The notes under the pieces are model-generated. The model saw only the letters and a program-made list of their open reading frames with translations, did no database searches and was not told the DNA's origin. This document shows, piece after piece, positions 17,453 through 26,040 of a DNA stretch of 64,000 nucleotides (the first letter of the stretch is position 1; every line of letters begins with the position of its first letter). The stretch is from Vibrio hepatarius (lineage in GTDB: Bacteria > Pseudomonadota > Gammaproteobacteria > Enterobacterales > Vibrionaceae). A program made the position numbers and the translations under genes. The DNA lies in contig NZ_JAHKPM010000008.1 in NCBI RefSeq assembly GCF_018860525.1, forward strand, positions 1-64,000, written 5' to 3'.

Positions 17453-18682
17453 TTATGCCTTGTCGCGCTTTCTAGCCCTAAGAGCGAAGCCAAACATTGC
17501 TAATAGCATCATACCAAGAGTGGTTGAACCACCTCCTTTACCACCATTATTTAACGTTTGAGCATTTCTATCTTCATAGGAATATACGATTGAAATTGGT
17601 AATTCACTCGAAATTTGGTGATCGGTCATTATTCTAACTATTGCTTTATCTGAGTTAGTATAAACGGTTGACGCATCTATTTTGATGTCTATCGTACAAA
17701 CGTCACCCTTCTCCAGGAACGCAGTACAATTATTAGCCATCAAAGTAACACCTGATGGAACTTGGACCGATGTAACACTAAAAGTAGGATCATTAGGGTC
17801 ATTAGGGTCAATCAAGTTTTTAACTTCCAGTGTGCGAGAATGCTCACCACTTTTAGCCTTCAATAAAATGTCAGGCGAATGACTCACGCCTGAAGTGTTT
17901 TTCTCAATCCAGCCATTGGTATTGAAGTAACCAACATTGGAATATACGCCGTAGGCATTAGCCTGCGCGCAGCCCTTTCCCCAACTAACAATTCCGACCT
18001 GTTTGACTCCTGCACCATCTTCTATTATTAACGGTCCACCACTATCTCCTTGACAAGTGTCTTTTCCTCCATGTTCTTGACCTGCACAAATCGCATCAGA
18101 ACCAATATTAGCATAATCATCATCAATAATTTGGCAGGTTCCTCTGTCTACATAGGATAAATTCACTTGCCGAAGAATGTCTGAAGGGTATCCACCAAAT
18201 GAAGTATCCCCCCAGCCCGCCGCCGTCAATATGCTTTTTGTATCTAAGGCACTAACTTCTACTTCAGTAGCAAGTACGACTTGGGGTGTGGTAACTGTAT
18301 TTTCTAATTCAATAATCGCAATGTCATTAGCAAAGGTGGTAGCATTGTAGTCACTGTGGATATAATAGGAACGAACAGACTCAGGTGTAGCAAAAAGCCT
18401 CTCCAATGTGGTCTTAGGCCCCACATATACTTTCAAATCAGTAGGGCTCTTTTCCCTAACGCAATGTGCTGCGGTTAAAACATACCTATCACCGATAAGG
18501 CTACCGCCACAAAATTTATTACCAATGTCGACATAAGTTATAAAAGGCCACTCCGACGTAGTTGCTGGTTTACCACCAACAATTCTTGCACTAGCCATTC
18601 TTTCTGTATTTGCATGATCTTGAGCTAATGCGGTCAAAGAAGTGACTAAGCCTACCACCGCCGTCAGTACTATTTTTTGCAT
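17453..18682 (-). CDS. secreted trypsin-like serine protease, VesB-like, GlyGly-CTERM
   Basis: 409-aa protease: signal peptide (MQKIVLTAVVGLVTSLTALA), short propeptide, and IVGG activation site. The S1 chymotrypsin-fold domain has the triad His in LTAAHCV, Asp in NDIAIIEL and Ser in CQGDSGGPL. An Ig-like domain (about 265-375) follows, then a GlyGly-CTERM tail (GGKGGGST, hydrophobic helix, RARKRDKA). Such tails are processed by rhombosortase after type II secretion, as for Vibrio cholerae VesB. I start at 18682, where the signal peptide begins; upstream in-frame starts add a non-signal tail. A paralogue lies 575 bases upstream. Confidence 0.9.
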   Translation of the reverse strand: MQKIVLTAVVGLVTSLTALAQDHANTERMASARIVGGKPATTSEWPFITYVDIGNKFCGGSLIGDRYVLTAAHCVREKSPTDLKVYVGPKTTLERLFATPESVRSYYIHSDYNATTFANDIAIIELENTVTTPQVVLATEVEVSALDTKSILTAAGWGDTSFGGYPSDILRQVNLSYVDRGTCQIIDDDYANIGSDAICAGQEHGGKDTCQGDSGGPLIIEDGAGVKQVGIVSWGKGCAQANAYGVYSNVGYFNTNGWIEKNTSGVSHSPDILLKAKSGEHSRTLEVKNLIDPNDPNDPTFSVTSVQVPSGVTLMANNCTAFLEKGDVCTIDIKIDASTVYTNSDKAIVRIMTDHQISSELPISIVYSYEDRNAQTLNNGGKGGGSTTLGMMLLAMFGFALRARKRDKA

Positions 18683-18870
18683 ATAGTTATTATTCCATTC
18701 ATTCATAATTAGAAAAAAGAACGAAGAATAATAAATCAAATAAATAAAGCAATATTAAAAATGTTAATTGCATAGTTTTTGCAATATAGGTCCCACTCCT
18801 GAGGCATGGAAAAGCTATGTGAATACACCTCTTCAAAAATGGTTTACTCATACAAAATAACGAGATAGAT

Positions 18871-18902
18871 CAATAAAAAGAGGCGCTCATAAAGCGCCTC
18901 TT
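18871..18902 (-). terminator. rho-independent terminator after the protease/lipoprotein unit
   Basis: Stem AAGAGGCGCT / AGCGCCTCTT (18878-18902) followed on the minus strand by TTTTTATTG. It sits just past the extended stop of the small lipoprotein at 18906, which supports that stop as the ancestral gene end. Confidence 0.8.
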
Positions 18903-18905
18903 CAT

Positions 18906-19264
18906 TTATTTGGTGATAGCTTCACCAATAGGATTGTTGATCGTAATGTTTTTGTTAGCCATACCACGCTCTAATGGAAGCTCGAAGCTTTGATAGGCGA
19001 ACATTTTCTGCAATGATCTGCTTTTAACCGAATGATAGAAATTTTGGCGGTTTTTTCTGTCTTACTATCAACTCTAATCGCAAAGTCTTGGTTATGACTG
19101 CATCCGCTGGCAAGTGCTTCAAACACAATTGAGTCAGCGTTAATATTGTAACTAAACAGAGGAACTGCAACAGTTTCATCTAATTGCATTTCGCTCTTTG
19201 TATGGCATGCAGAGATAACCAAACCACATATTGCAACAAATAAGCTAAACCAAAGCTTACGCAT
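18906..19264 (-). pseudogene. small lipoprotein gene with a -1 frameshift near its 3' end
   Basis: The intact frame (18971..19264) gives 97 aa: a lipoprotein signal with lipobox VISAC, then an unknown domain, ending CRKCSPIKASSFH. If one A is restored to the AAAA run at 19004-19007, the reading continues CRKMFAYQSFELPLERGM and runs to a stop at 18906, for 119 aa, ending right before the terminator. The longer product looks ancestral, so a one-base deletion, a sequencing error or slippage at the A run is likely. The start overlaps the upstream protease stop by eight bases, implying coupled translation. I do not recognise the domain. Confidence 0.6.
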
Positions 19265-20486
19265 TACGCTGCTCTCTTGCTCTTAGACCGAAGCCAAATA
19301 ATGCTAGAAACGCCATAGCCAAAGAAATAGAACCACCTTTACCACCACCGGAACCTTGTGATTGAGATTTTGGTTCTGCAAATACAATATTCATCGACAA
19401 ATCACCAGCAATCCGATGATCTGTGCTCACTTCTATTGTGGTACGATCGGAGTTTCCAAGCGCGACGGAAGCATCAACCTTAACATCAATGGAGCAATCA
19501 TCACTAGTATTTAAAGTTGCTGTACAATTATTAGTGACCAAAGTAACACCAGCAGGTACGGTAATATTTGTCACATTAAAGGCTTCAGTACTAAAGTTTC
19601 TAATTGGCAAATTAATATCATACTCACCACTTCGAGTTTCAAATATCGTATTTTGCGTATAACTCACGCCAATAGTATTTCTTTCAATCCAGCCATTGGT
19701 TTTAAAGTAACCTACATTAGCATAAACACCTGGCGAATTAGGCTCTCCACAGCCTTCGCCCCAACTCACGACACCCACTTGCTTATAACTAGTGCCATCT
19801 TTAACTACTAGAGGGCCACCACTGTCTCCTTGACAAGAGTCTTTGCCTCCCGCTAGGTCACCTGCGCAGATAGCATCATCACCAATAGAGGAATAACTTC
19901 CCCCTAAATTTTGACATGTACCTCTGTCAACATAAGGCAGATCAACTTTATAAAGAGTATTAGGGAAAGACCCGAAAAAACTTGAAGTATCTTGGTTACC
20001 CCAGCCGGTAACGGTAAGCGTATCACCTGAATTCAGGTTATTCACCTCAGTTTCTGATGCTAAACCAACTCGAGGTGCTACGATTTCGCGCTCCAACTCA
20101 ACGATCGCAATATCATTATCATCATTAAAGTCTTGATGCATATAATAGGAGCGAACTCCAACGCGTTGTCCTTCAGTGGAAATATGGGTGAGATCATGTG
20201 TACCCACAGCTACATCAAAATCACTCGATTTTTCACCCTCAACACAGTGAGCTGCCGTTAGAACATATCTTCCACCAATAAAGCTTGCCCCACAAAACTG
20301 TCCACTGTGTGAATCAGTGGTTGACTTAGTCACCAAAGCAGCCATAAAAGGCCAGTCGTTTTTTCCAGTAGTCGTCCCTCCGATAATTCTTGAGGTAGGA
20401 CCATTTTCAGGTTTTTTCAACTCATCAGCCGCAGATATAAGCGGTAAGCATGAACTTACAGCTAGGACCATTAGCTTTTTGTGCAT
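19257..20486 (-). CDS. secreted trypsin-like serine protease, VesB-like, GlyGly-CTERM
   Basis: 409-aa paralogue of the 17453..18682 protease with the same layout: signal peptide (MHKKLMVLAVSSCLPLISA), RIIGG activation site, triad His in LTAAHCVE, Asp in NDIAIVELE, Ser in CQGDSGGPL, Ig-like domain with the NNCTATL cysteine, and tail GSGGGKGGS, hydrophobic helix, RAREQRNA. Expected to leave through type II secretion and be surface-processed by rhombosortase. It heads a unit with the small lipoprotein gene. The two proteases differ throughout, so the duplication is not recent. Confidence 0.9.
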   Translation of the reverse strand: MHKKLMVLAVSSCLPLISAADELKKPENGPTSRIIGGTTTGKNDWPFMAALVTKSTTDSHSGQFCGASFIGGRYVLTAAHCVEGEKSSDFDVAVGTHDLTHISTEGQRVGVRSYYMHQDFNDDNDIAIVELEREIVAPRVGLASETEVNNLNSGDTLTVTGWGNQDTSSFFGSFPNTLYKVDLPYVDRGTCQNLGGSYSSIGDDAICAGDLAGGKDSCQGDSGGPLVVKDGTSYKQVGVVSWGEGCGEPNSPGVYANVGYFKTNGWIERNTIGVSYTQNTIFETRSGEYDINLPIRNFSTEAFNVTNITVPAGVTLVTNNCTATLNTSDDCSIDVKVDASVALGNSDRTTIEVSTDHRIAGDLSMNIVFAEPKSQSQGSGGGKGGSISLAMAFLALFGFGLRAREQRNA

Positions 20487-20692
20487 TTTACTTCCTATTC
20501 ATTCAGTAGTTTAAAGAATTAACTATTAAATTCTCGGAAGGATTTTGCTGTGGATAGGGTTTCTGTGGTATCAGGTCAACACCTGATTTAGAGTTAAAAT
20601 TCTAATATATTTGATGAATAAATGATTATTTAAAAGCTATGTATTGGAGATCAAATGTCGTTTTTTTCATCAAAAAATTGAATGGTTAAAGG

Positions 20693-20722
20693 CTATAAAG
20701 GGCTACAATTAGCCCTTTATAG
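20693..20722 (-). terminator. terminator-like hairpin after the potassium-channel gene
   Basis: Perfect 13-bp stem CTATAAAGGGCTA / TAGCCCTTTATAG with a 4-base loop, 26 bases past the channel stop. The following minus-strand sequence is only moderately T-rich. Confidence 0.6.
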
Positions 20723-20748
20723 TAATAATATGGGTATATAATTTACTA

Positions 20749-21786
20749 TTATTTGCTTAATAACGTCCAATTAAAAGCTTCAATACGCTCGTCAGCAATA
20801 TAAAATAAACGACTTCCCGCGGATACTGGGGAACTCAACTTAGGGTTAAGCTTTATACCTGAGCCAGTATCAACCGCAATTAGTGTCGCTTGGTACTCTT
20901 TTTTAATAAACGTAAACAAAGATTCTACCTTAGTGTCATTAGCATCTTGTGGGTACAATGTTGAATATTGAGTCATACCCCGAGTAGAGGCTAGTAGCTC
21001 TTGATGAAGTGCACTTGAACCCGGATCAACGGCAGCTTTGGCAAGCATTTCAGCACCCACAGCTGGAATACATTCTGCTTTAGGACAGTGCTGACTGAGA
21101 AGATGGCCTAATGCTTCATCTTTGAAGTATGCCAAAAGGTGGGCATTGGGGTTAACGCTAGAACAATAAAGCGCGGCTGAAAGGGTAATATCATCTTCTA
21201 GATTGTCAACGATGATACAACTTGCTTGTGTGACATTCGATAGCGCCATCTCCTGTGTATCGGTGTAACTGGTTACTTTTACAAAACCAATTTCCCCCGG
21301 CAATGGGTTTTCGATTTCTGAACGACAGCACAAGACGATTGGCCTCTTTCCTTCTTCTTCATGTTGCAGCATACGAATCAGATGTATTGTCCGTTGGCCG
21401 TTCCAACCTAAAAGTAATATATGATTTTCCATCCTAACTCTCCGCTTGCCCAATATTCCCGCTCGCCAATACTCAATTGCCCCCGATGCAGCTCTACCCA
21501 AAACAGCAGCAAATAAACTTAAACCACCAGGAATAACAAATAATGCGACTACCCATTTTCCCATATCTGATGCTGGTGATAGATCGCCATAACCAACCGT
21601 TGAGGCTGTCACCATCAAGTAATAAATAAACTGTGCTCGGTTTTCTATCAGTTCCTCCTCACCAGCAAACAAGAGTAACCACCAAGAAAGCACAACATAT
21701 AAAACACTTAATATAAGGATGTTTTTATTACTGATATGAAAGACATGTGACTTAAACCATTTTTTAACAACTAACCATATGCCCAT
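20749..21786 (-). CDS. potassium channel protein, two-helix with RCK domain
   Basis: 345-aa inner-membrane channel. Helix 1 (about 23-40) and helix 2 (about 77-98) flank the selectivity filter TVGYGD at 63-68. From about 118 a cytoplasmic RCK/TrkA-N nucleotide-binding domain follows (NHILLLGWNGQRTIHLIRML), ending with a TrkA-C-like part (about 260-345). It resembles MthK-type and VPA-type bacterial channels gated by ligand binding to the RCK ring. It is monocistronic; no transporter partner is adjacent. Confidence 0.87.
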   Translation of the reverse strand: MGIWLVVKKWFKSHVFHISNKNILILSVLYVVLSWWLLLFAGEEELIENRAQFIYYLMVTASTVGYGDLSPASDMGKWVVALFVIPGGLSLFAAVLGRAASGAIEYWRAGILGKRRVRMENHILLLGWNGQRTIHLIRMLQHEEEGKRPIVLCCRSEIENPLPGEIGFVKVTSYTDTQEMALSNVTQASCIIVDNLEDDITLSAALYCSSVNPNAHLLAYFKDEALGHLLSQHCPKAECIPAVGAEMLAKAAVDPGSSALHQELLASTRGMTQYSTLYPQDANDTKVESLFTFIKKEYQATLIAVDTGSGIKLNPKLSSPVSAGSRLFYIADERIEAFNWTLLSK

Positions 21787-22045
21787 GAGCGCACCATAGA
21801 TTCAATAAGGTGAACGAATATAAAGCACACTATGATTAATCAAAGCTAAACGACAGCACCAAAGCTATAAATGTGACTTATATCTAGATATTAGGATTGT
21901 TAACCAAGGTTCCCACTACATACACATCACCACGCACAAATGAGGCAAGGAAACCTAGTTATTGATGGCCAATTTATGATGTTATAGATTTTCAAAAGTA
22001 CCAATACAAAGTTACACATTATGCCAATTATTCGAAGAGAAACCA

Positions 22046-22522
22046 ATGAAGCTTAGAACATTCAATACCAATGATTACAACCTGCTTATTCGCTGGATTG
22101 ATTCAGAGAAACTCAATTATCAATGGGGAGGCCCTAGTTTTGACTTTCCTCTCGATATCATTCAAATAGATAAGCACTGCGCTCAAGCCGCTGTTATCCC
22201 ATTTATATTTGTTGTAGAGGATAGCGAAGCCGGTTACGTTGAATTAGTTAAGGTTTCAGATGAAAGCTTTCGTATATGCCGTGTGTTTTTATCAAACCAT
22301 GTTCGTGGTCAAGGTATCGCTAAGATAATGTTAAAACAACTAATGGCACTCGCAAAGGAACAACTTCAAGCTAAAGTTCTATCTTTGGCAGTATTCAAAA
22401 CAAATACCGTTGCCAAATGCTGTTATGAATCATTGGGCTTTGTCGTGACGTCTCACGAAATCGTAACGCCATCATGGGATGGTGAAAAGTGGGACCTGCT
22501 CATTATGGAAAAGTCGATATAA
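22046..22522 (+). CDS. GNAT-family N-acetyltransferase
   Basis: 158-aa acetyltransferase with the GNAT acetyl-CoA loop in VRGQGIAKIML (about 92-102), the preceding beta strand (FRICRVFLSN), and the C-terminal N-x-x-A-x-x-x-Y-x-x-LGF block (NTVAKCCYESLGF). The substrate is unknown. Single gene with its own promoter region. Confidence 0.85.
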   Translation: MKLRTFNTNDYNLLIRWIDSEKLNYQWGGPSFDFPLDIIQIDKHCAQAAVIPFIFVVEDSEAGYVELVKVSDESFRICRVFLSNHVRGQGIAKIMLKQLMALAKEQLQAKVLSLAVFKTNTVAKCCYESLGFVVTSHEIVTPSWDGEKWDLLIMEKSI

Positions 22523-22859
22523 AATGAAGCTGAGTGTGTCATCGATAGAACTTAGAACATCAAATATTTTATCGTCCATTTAATAACACTATTATTTTAT
22601 AAATAGCCGTTATTTTCAACAAAAACTTGTTGTAAATTAGTTAAATAGTATAAGGTCTTCACATACCACCACCTCAAATCTTTGGTTAGAAATACAAAGT
22701 GGCAGTTTTGCTGTACATCAAGAAAGCATATCACCCCATATACATTTGGGTACGATGTCGCACAAAATCGGCAGAGTGCACTAGAATGAAACTTGTTGCA
22801 TTAACCTCTTTGTCAATTTGCCTTGTTGAAGGCTAAAGAAAAATTTAAGGAATAAGGCC
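22523..22859 (+). other. upstream region of the isochorismatase-like gene
   Basis: 337 AT-rich bases between the acetyltransferase and the VibB-like gene. AAGGAATAAGGCC before the ATG is the ribosome site. I looked for a Fur box (GATAATGATAATCATTATC-like) because of the siderophore link and did not see one. No other gene is apparent. Confidence 0.45.
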
Positions 22860-23726
22860 ATGCCACTACCGACAAACGTCAACTACCCAATGCCAAGTAA
22901 GACCTCTTTTTTAAATAAAACTGACTGGCAACTTGATCCCGATAGAACTGTCCTGCTGATCCATGACATGCAGCGCTATTTTGTCGATATTTATAGCTCA
23001 GACTCAGTTTTACTGCCCACACTCTTAGGAAATATAGCCAAGATTAAAGAGTGGGCAAAGCAAAAAAACATACCCATTATTTATACTCAAATAACGTTCA
23101 ATGCAATCAGTAATACGCATGCTTTAATTGAGGACTTTTGGGGGTTTGAAGAAATACCACCCTGCTCAAAAATGATTGCTCCCTTTGTCGCCCCTGAAGA
23201 GGGAGATATAGTCATTAACAAATCTCATTACAGCGCTATGCAATCTGATGATCTTGCTCAACACTTACATCAGTTAGGGCGAGATCAACTTCTAATCACG
23301 GGCCTATATGCCAATTTAGGTTGCAGAATTACCGTTACAGATGCACTTAAGAAAAACATCCAAGCTTTTCTAGTCAGCGATGCGATCGCAGATCTATCTT
23401 ACCAAGATCACCTTAATGCGCTCAGTTATGTAGCAAACTACACAGGGTATGTAATTAATACACAAACTGTGTTGGAGCCTAAGTCGGTAGTAAGCTATCA
23501 ATGGCTGTATGAAAAGGTAGAAGCGCTGCTTGAAGAACCAACGGGGTTAGACCCAGAAAAAAACCTTCTGATGTATGGTTTAGACTCACAGCGTATGATG
23601 CGTATTGCTTCAGAACTTAATCAACTTGGAATAAATATCAATTTTGAAGAACTAAGCCATGAACCAAGTATTATTAACTGGTGGTCTCTATTAGAAGAAA
23701 AGAAAAAAACCATATTAATCGGATAA
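22860..23726 (+). CDS. isochorismatase with aryl carrier domain, EntB/VibB/AngB-like
   Basis: 288-aa two-domain protein. The N-terminal isochorismate lyase (1-205) is read from RTVLLIHDMQRYFVD, INKSHYSAMQSDDL, GRDQLLITGLYANLGC and SDAIADLS. The C-terminal aryl carrier domain (about 215-288) has the phosphopantetheine Ser243 in YGLDSQRMM. The EntB/VibB reaction makes 2,3-dihydro-2,3-dihydroxybenzoate, and the carrier then holds 2,3-dihydroxybenzoate for catechol siderophore assembly. No entA, entC, entE or synthetase genes neighbour it, so it is an orphan here, either completing a pathway elsewhere or repurposed. Confidence 0.85.
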   Translation: MPLPTNVNYPMPSKTSFLNKTDWQLDPDRTVLLIHDMQRYFVDIYSSDSVLLPTLLGNIAKIKEWAKQKNIPIIYTQITFNAISNTHALIEDFWGFEEIPPCSKMIAPFVAPEEGDIVINKSHYSAMQSDDLAQHLHQLGRDQLLITGLYANLGCRITVTDALKKNIQAFLVSDAIADLSYQDHLNALSYVANYTGYVINTQTVLEPKSVVSYQWLYEKVEALLEEPTGLDPEKNLLMYGLDSQRMMRIASELNQLGININFEELSHEPSIINWWSLLEEKKKTILIG

Positions 23727-24082
23727 TATTAAATAGCATAAAATAATTTCCGCGCACGCAACATTTGCGTGCGCTTTAAGTCCATTTCGACCACGAATCA
23801 CAGGCAACGTAATGAAACTATCTAATGAAAATCTCAATAGACTTAATGAGTTTTTGTCGATATTGTTAAGAAAACCAACGTGGTGCTGATTCTCAAATTT
23901 CAGCCAGTAAAGGCATTTATCAAACGCTAGGGCATAAATGATCACAGTTACTTAGTGGAGACAAGCAAACAGTAGCGATTGCCCGAGGCCAATACATATA
24001 GCCTATGTTTTGCGCTACCGAGTAAAAGTAGACACGGCCAAACACCAAATTGTTGGCAACAAATTTTTAGTAAGGGTTTCTT
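23727..24082. other. intergenic region with terminator and possible decayed coding DNA
   Basis: A terminator lies at 23752-23777. Beyond it a plus-strand ATG at 23812 reads 25 codons (MKLSNENLNRLNEFLSILLR...) and then a stop. Further short frames with coding-like composition follow, including one ending GDKQTVAIARGQYI near 24000. They look like remnants of a small broken gene. No intact gene or RNA is evident. Confidence 0.35.
23752..23777 (+). terminator. rho-independent terminator of the isochorismatase-like gene
   Basis: Perfect 10-bp stem GCGCACGCAA / TTGCGTGCGC with a 3-base loop followed by TTT, 25 bases past the stop. Confidence 0.75.
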
Positions 24083-24238
24083 ATGATGTCATTAATACTT
24101 CTCATGCTCTTTATTGCAATGCTTTGTGCATTCACTGGTAAGAAGTCTTTGGGCTATGGGGTATTTACCGTCTCATTAGTATTAAGTTTATTCTGGTTTC
24201 ACCATCATGCAAATGATGCGCTTTCGATATTATTATGA
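24083..24238 (+). CDS. DUF5993-type small membrane protein
   Basis: 51-aa protein, MMSLILLMLFIAMLCAFTGK at the start, then a second hydrophobic segment (YGVFTVSLVLSLFWF) and a HHH motif (FHHHANDALSILL). Length, two-helix layout and position before a DsbB-like gene fit the DUF5993 family. AAGGG six bases before the ATG supports the start. Its stop overlaps the next ATG (ATGA), so translation is coupled. It probably assists or regulates the DsbB-like partner in the inner membrane; this is inference from pairing. Confidence 0.7.
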   Translation: MMSLILLMLFIAMLCAFTGKKSLGYGVFTVSLVLSLFWFHHHANDALSILL

Positions 24239-24789
24239 GGATAGGTGCAATGAATCGTAATCACATAAGCTTATTCAATACCTTAGGTCTATTTGGTATG
24301 ACCTTAGTACTCCTGATTGGGTTTATTCTCCAGTTTGCACTTCACGAGTTGCCATGTCCACTATGCCTGCTCCAACGGATCGGATTTATCATGGTGATGT
24401 TCGGTTTTCTGCTCAACGTAAAATATGGTCCTGAGCAGAGACATTATGGTGTAGTGCTGATCGGTGCGTTATTTGGCGCAGCAACTTCACTGCGCCAAAT
24501 ATCCCTACATGTGATACCTGGAACTCCAGGTTACGGTAGTCCTGTATTAGGTATGCACTACTATACTTGGGCGTTTATTTTGTTTGCTGCAACCATTTTA
24601 GCTGTTGCAATACTTTTGATGATGTGGAATCAAGAATGGAACTCAGAATCATATACTATCAGTATGCTTGGACGCTGGGTTTGTCTCATTGCTTTGGCTG
24701 TTGTGGCACTCAACATACTGTCCACCTTTGCTGAGTGTGGACCGTACCAATGCCCTGATAATCCCATAAACTATTGGATGTTTAGTTAA
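24235..24789 (+). CDS. DsbB-like disulfide bond formation protein
   Basis: 184-aa four-helix inner-membrane protein. The first redox pair is C41-P-L-C44 in LPCPLCLLQRIGF, the DsbB quinone-side signature. The second pair lies near the C-terminus, C168 and C173 in AECGPYQCPDN, which differs in spacing and place from E. coli DsbB (Cys104/Cys130). It would pass electrons from a thioredoxin-fold partner to quinone, but no DsbA-like partner is in the window. The start may be 24235 (overlapping DUF5993) or 24250. It is likely a specialised paralogue beside a housekeeping dsbB elsewhere. Confidence 0.82.
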   Translation: MRIGAMNRNHISLFNTLGLFGMTLVLLIGFILQFALHELPCPLCLLQRIGFIMVMFGFLLNVKYGPEQRHYGVVLIGALFGAATSLRQISLHVIPGTPGYGSPVLGMHYYTWAFILFAATILAVAILLMMWNQEWNSESYTISMLGRWVCLIALAVVALNILSTFAECGPYQCPDNPINYWMFS

Positions 24790-24814
24790 CCTTAACTTAA
24801 TTCGGAAACTTAAG

Positions 24815-24842
24815 AAGCCAGCTATATTAGAGCTGGCTTTTA
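24815..24842 (+). terminator. rho-independent terminator after the DsbB-like gene
   Basis: Stem AAGCCAGCT / AGCTGGCTT with a 7-base loop followed by TT on the plus strand. It separates this gene from the convergent nadA. Confidence 0.75.
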
Positions 24843-24851
24843 ATGACACTA

Positions 24852-25913
24852 TTATGCATTACCTTTTACTTTAATATTAAGTTGCTCAGCAAAATCGAGC
24901 ATGCGATTAAGTGGGATCAACGATTTGACACGTATTGCCTCATCAACAAATATTTCGTGTTTCTCCCCACCATAACTCAAAGCCTCCTCTATTGCCTGTA
25001 ATCCATTCATCGCCATCCAAGGACAATGTGCACAGCTACGACAGGTCGCTCCTGCACCCGCTGTTGGCGCTTCGACTAATTCTTTTTCAGGTACCAACTG
25101 TTGCATCTTAAAGAAGATACCTTTATCAGTTGCAACAATCAACTTTTGGTTTGGCAACTCTTTTGCCGCTTTTATTAGCTGACTTGTCGAACCGACGGAA
25201 TCAGCTAAAGCAACTACACTTGCAGGTGATTCAGGGTGCACTAAAACAGCAGCATCAGGGAAAACACCTTTCATTTTACGCAAGGCGTCGGCAGAGAACT
25301 CATCATGAACAACACACTCACCATTCCATAGCAACATGTCCGCACCAGTCTTATTGGCAATATAGGATCCTAAATGGCGGTCTGGTCCCCAAATAATTTG
25401 CTTTCCTTCAGAATCAAGGTGCTCAACGATGTCCAATGCAATACTTGATGTCACTACCCAATCAGCACGAGCTTTAACCGCCGCCGAAGTATTGGCATAA
25501 ACAACCACAGTATGATCTGGATGGTCATCACAAAACGCTGAGAACTGATCCGCTGGGCAGCCTAAGTCAAGGGAACATTCTGCTTCAAGTGTTGGCATAA
25601 GAATATTTTTTTCTGGTGTTAGAATCTTTGCAGATTCACCCATAAAGCGTACACCACCAATGACTAAAGTACTCGCAGGGTGACGATTACCAAACTTAGC
25701 CATCTCTAATGAATCGCCAACAAAACCACCCGTTTCTTCAGCTAATGCTTGGATTTCCGGGTCAGTATAATAGTGAGCAATCAGTACTGCGTCTCTTTCT
25801 TTCAGCAGCAATTTGATATTTTTTATATGTGTCTGTTTTTTTTCATCAGACAATTGGATTGGCTTCGGAGGAAATGGATATACAGTTTCAATAGTTTCTA
25901 AAACGTGACTCAT
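24852..25913 (-). CDS. nadA: quinolinate synthase
   Basis: 353-aa iron-sulfur enzyme that condenses iminoaspartate with dihydroxyacetone phosphate to quinolinate in NAD synthesis. The three [4Fe-4S] cysteines are visible in CSLDLGC, NGECVVH and [10 protein letters not shown]. The substrate-binding blocks [13 protein letters not shown] and [10 protein letters not shown] are intact. I start at 25913, matching known NadA N-termini (MSHVLETI); an upstream ATG adds six residues. Downstream of cpoB as in other enterics and vibrios, but with its own promoter gap. Confidence 0.95.
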   Translation of the reverse strand: MSHVLETIETVYPFPPKPIQLSDEKKQTHIKNIKLLLKERDAVLIAHYYTDPEIQALAEETGGFVGDSLEMAKFGNRHPASTLVIGGVRFMGESAKILTPEKNILMPTLEAECSLDLGCPADQFSAFCDDHPDHTVVVYANTSAAVKARADWVVTSSIALDIVEHLDSEGKQIIWGPDRHLGSYIANKTGADMLLWNGECVVHDEFSADALRKMKGVFPDAAVLVHPESPASVVALADSVGSTSQLIKAAKELPNQKLIVATDKGIFFKMQQLVPEKELVEAPTAGAGATCRSCAHCPWMAMNGLQAIEEALSYGGEKHEIFVDEAIRVKSLIPLNRMLDFAEQLNIKVKGNA

Positions 25914-26009
25914 TGCTCTTGCTCTGGGCAACTTTTAATAATCCGCGTATTTTAACCTTAAGCGAGTTCGAAATACCAGTATCGAACTTAATTACTTGTC
26001 AGATTCATA

Positions 26010-26036
26010 GTAAAAAGGAGCGACTCACGCTCCTTT
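26010..26036 (-). terminator. terminator of the tol-pal operon
   Basis: Stem AAAGGAGCG / CGCTCCTTT with a 5-base loop (26014-26036), then TTTTT on the minus strand, right after the cpoB stop. Confidence 0.85.
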
Positions 26037-26040
26037 ATTA

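Noticed and set aside
22787..22837. Short leader peptide before the isochorismatase-like gene
   Set aside because: A 16-codon frame with no ribosome site and no attenuator structure after it.
22523..22859. Fur box controlling the VibB-like gene
   Set aside because: No stretch close to the Fur consensus was found.
23715..23945. 76-codon minus-strand gene
   Set aside because: It overlaps the end of a convincing gene and its terminator; the translation looks random.
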